Assembly: GCA_032160705.1 (NCBI GenBank)
Contig: JAVHVE010000006.1
Coordinates: 1 to 64,000 of the forward strand
Length of the DNA stretch: 64,000 nucleotides
DNA from: QHXM01 sp032160705
GTDB taxonomy: Bacteria > Acidobacteriota > Blastocatellia > Pyrinomonadales > Pyrinomonadaceae
Direction: 5' to 3'
Shown: positions 62,113 to 64,000 of the stretch, one piece after another
Position numbering within the stretch: the stretch's first letter is position 1
Layout of the letters: the number at the start of each line of letters is the position of its first letter
Position numbers and translations under genes: made by a program
The notes under the pieces: model-generated
Databases searched by the model: none
The model's input: only the letters and a program-made list of their open reading frames with translations
Told to the model about the DNA's origin: nothing

Positions 62113-63210
62113 ATGCCCGCCCGGAAGTTTTCGATGAGTGCGAGCGCACAAATATTCAGTCGCCGGATGTTGAAGTGCGTGGCGACATGCGCCATCGCGC
62201 TCCATTCGGCAGCGGCGCTGGCGCAAGATCGGAGCGGGTCTGTTCCTCCGGCGCAGGTCATGCAGGTGGTCGAGCGCGTGCGGCAACAGGCTGATGACGA
62301 AAGCACGCACGCGCAGGCGCTCGCACTCGGTGGCGCACTGCTCCGTGAGGCTCGCTACGCGGAGGCGGCGGAACTCTTTGGTGCGCTCGCTGAGAAGCGA
62401 CCGCGTGACCCGGCGGTTCTTTACGGCGCGGCGCTCGCGACTTTCAACGCGGGTCGGGCGACAGAGGCCGAGCCCTTTGCGCGCAGGGCGGTTGACGCTG
62501 CCCTCGCCGCCGCGCAAGCGACAAACGCCGGAGGGACGGAGAAGGAACGCGCCGCCGATGCGCTCGTGCTGCTGGCAGTCGTGCTGGCAGTTAGAGGCGA
62601 CGACGCGGGCGCGCTCAAATCGGTAGAACATGCCGTTCGCCTTGCGCCTGATAACTTCGATGCACAGTTGGCGCTCGGTCGAGCGCTCTTCGGCGTAGGC
62701 GACGATGCGGGCGCGGTGCGAGCCTTCCGCGCGGCGGTTGCGCTGAGACCTTCGGACGCGCGCTCTCTATTTTTCCTGGCGACAGCGCTCGAACACGGCG
62801 GCGATGCGGAGGCTGCTCTCGCGGCTTATCGTGAGCTGATTGCGCGGCAGCCTCGCACGGCTGAGGGACATCTGGGCCTGGGCGTCCTGCTTTTGAAGCG
62901 CGGTGGAGCGAATGAGGGGATCAGGGTGTTGCTGCGCGCGCTTGAAATAAACCCGAATCTCTACGAAGCGCGCATCTCGCTGGGTCGCGCGCTCGTCGCG
63001 CAGGGGCGCGCAGGCGAGGCCGTCGAGCACTTGCGCCGCGCCGCCGAACTTGCGCCGGACAATCCTGAGCCGCACTACCAACTCTCGCTTGCCTATCGTC
63101 ACCTGGGGCGGAAAGAGGAAGCCGCCGCAGAGTCTGTCATCGTCAAACGCATCCACGAATCGCGTCGCGGTGGCCCACAGGCGAGTGCCCCGACGCCGCC
63201 CGACAAGTAA
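62113..63210 (+). CDS. Secreted TPR protein
   Basis: 365 residues from ATG 62113; the ATG codons at residues 8 and 19 are alternatives, the last giving the most typical signal peptide (MLKCVATCAIALHSAAALAQ). The mature part is a TPR array: ALALGGALLREARYAEAAEL, LLAVVLAVRGDDAGALKSVE, AQLALGRALFGVGDDAGAVR, LFFLATALEHGGDAEAALAA, RISLGRALVAQGRAGEAVEH and a last unit ending near 345. A 12 bp gap separates it from the next, also TPR-type, gene. It may act with the TonB-dependent receptor, by position. Confidence 0.85.
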   Translation: MPARKFSMSASAQIFSRRMLKCVATCAIALHSAAALAQDRSGSVPPAQVMQVVERVRQQADDESTHAQALALGGALLREARYAEAAELFGALAEKRPRDPAVLYGAALATFNAGRATEAEPFARRAVDAALAAAQATNAGGTEKERAADALVLLAVVLAVRGDDAGALKSVEHAVRLAPDNFDAQLALGRALFGVGDDAGAVRAFRAAVALRPSDARSLFFLATALEHGGDAEAALAAYRELIARQPRTAEGHLGLGVLLLKRGGANEGIRVLLRALEINPNLYEARISLGRALVAQGRAGEAVEHLRRAAELAPDNPEPHYQLSLAYRHLGRKEEAAAESVIVKRIHESRRGGPQASAPTPPDK

Positions 63211-63221
63211 GTGATTTTTAT

Positions 63222-64000
63222 ATGTCACGACAGGCTTTAAATCTCAGGTTGCGCACGGCGCGTCCGGCACTGTTGGCGTTTCTCGTCGCGCTCAGTTGCA
63301 CATGGCTGCTCGCGCCTCAGACGGCGGCGCAGCAAGTTCGTCGCGATGGGAGCGCGCAGAAGAGCCAGACGAAAACGCCTGCGCAACGCGGGAACGTCTC
63401 GCGGATCGTGCGCGACGCCGCCACGTTGCTGCAAGCAGGGAAGCTCAAAGAGGCAGAGATGGCTGCGCGCAGCGCCGTGGCCGCCGCGCCGCGCGACTCG
63501 GAAGCGCACGCATTGCTCGGCGTCATTCTTGACCAGCAAGGTCGTCAGGGCGAGGCCGAGCGCGAGTTGCGCGAAGCGGTACGCATCAATCCTGAATCGG
63601 CGGGCGCGCTGACGAACCTCGGCGTCCTCCTCGTCCGCACTAACCGGGCAGACGAGGCTCTCAAAACTTTCGAGGCGGCGCTCCGGTTTTCACCCGGTCA
63701 CGCGCAGGCTACCTACAACCTCGCCGTGCTCTACGTCACGCGCAAAGATTACACGCGTGCGATCCCGCTGCTGGAACGCCTGGCAGGGATGAAGGGCGGA
63801 ATGGAGTCGGCGGACATGGCGCTGCTGCTCACGCTCGCAGACACATACGCCCATGCGGGACGCGCCAGTGATACCGAAAAGCTCTCCGACCTGATTGAGC
63901 GGCGCGCTGGCGACGACCCACGCGTTCTCTTCACGCTCGGCCTCGCGCTCGCCGACGCGGGCGCTTACGCACGCGCCGCACGTCTCTTCGAGCGGACAAA
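63222..64000 (+). CDS. Secreted TPR protein, N-terminal part (runs off the window end)
   Basis: From ATG 63222 the frame stays open for 259 codons to the window edge. Signal peptide (about 10-36, ALLAFLVALSCTWLLAPQTA), a charged linker (QQVRRDGSAQKSQTKTPAQR) and TPRs: AEMAARSAVAAAPRDSEAHA, LLGVILDQQGRQGEAERELR, LTNLGVLLVRTNRADEALKT, TYNLAVLYVTRKDYTRAIPL and LFTLGLALADAGAYARAARL. The C-terminus is outside the window; relatives often continue into other domains. Same operon as the previous gene. Confidence 0.85.
   Translation, partial: MSRQALNLRLRTARPALLAFLVALSCTWLLAPQTAAQQVRRDGSAQKSQTKTPAQRGNVSRIVRDAATLLQAGKLKEAEMAARSAVAAAPRDSEAHALLGVILDQQGRQGEAERELREAVRINPESAGALTNLGVLLVRTNRADEALKTFEAALRFSPGHAQATYNLAVLYVTRKDYTRAIPLLERLAGMKGGMESADMALLLTLADTYAHAGRASDTEKLSDLIERRAGDDPRVLFTLGLALADAGAYARAARLFERT

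Overview
The window looks like a chromosomal segment of an acidobacterium, most likely class Blastocatellia. This is inferred from gene content, not from a phylogeny. The supporting signs are an Oar-like TonB-dependent receptor with a carboxypeptidase-regulatory N-terminus, many CRTAC1/ASPIC-UnbV proteins with FG-GAP repeats, a pilMNOPQ operon followed by a roadblock gene, a zinc-ribbon protein of a type common in that class, a ubiE/menG gene, and many long palindromic spacers.

Layout. 0-9 kb: the end of a zinc-ribbon protein, a non-catalytic M16 protein, ubiE, a DppB/DppC-like permease pair, an ABC-2 exporter, a class II histone-deacetylase-like amidohydrolase and mtgA. 9-15.4 kb (minus): pilM-N-O-P-Q plus a roadblock/LC7 protein. 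15.4-25 kb: a spacer with a possible gene relic, an antibiotic-biosynthesis-monooxygenase gene broken by a UGA codon, a hexapeptide acyltransferase, two large proteins of unknown function, rdgB, tRNA-Pro(TGG), an HU protein, a small unknown gene, an IS5-like insertion sequence that truncates a DUF3298 gene, and a secreted protein with a cystatin signature. 25-33 kb: a DUF2071 protein, a glycogen-binding-like protein, a five-domain cyclodextrin glucanotransferase, an S9 peptidase and a LysR regulator divergent from a small DUF4032-like gene. 33-57 kb: six ASPIC/UnbV-type proteins. Among them are a UnbU/RnfD-like membrane protein, a TPR-AAA+ regulator divergent from a tiny secreted repeat peptide, a MazF toxin pair, a SsuCB-like ABC transporter and a nitrilase. 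57-64 kb: a ROK regulator, an Oar-like TonB-dependent receptor and two secreted TPR proteins.

The strongest candidates for something undescribed are these: (a) the TPR-AAA+ regulator and its divergent secreted peptide built of 19-residue repeats; (b) two very large secreted TPR + FG-GAP + ASPIC/UnbV proteins that share an unnamed C-terminal region of about 400 residues and sit divergently around an ABC transporter; (c) an UnbV-UnbU pair like that of enediyne clusters, with no polyketide synthase; (d) concentric nested palindromes in which inverted-repeat modules sit inside one another. All family names come from reading the protein sequence; no database search was run.
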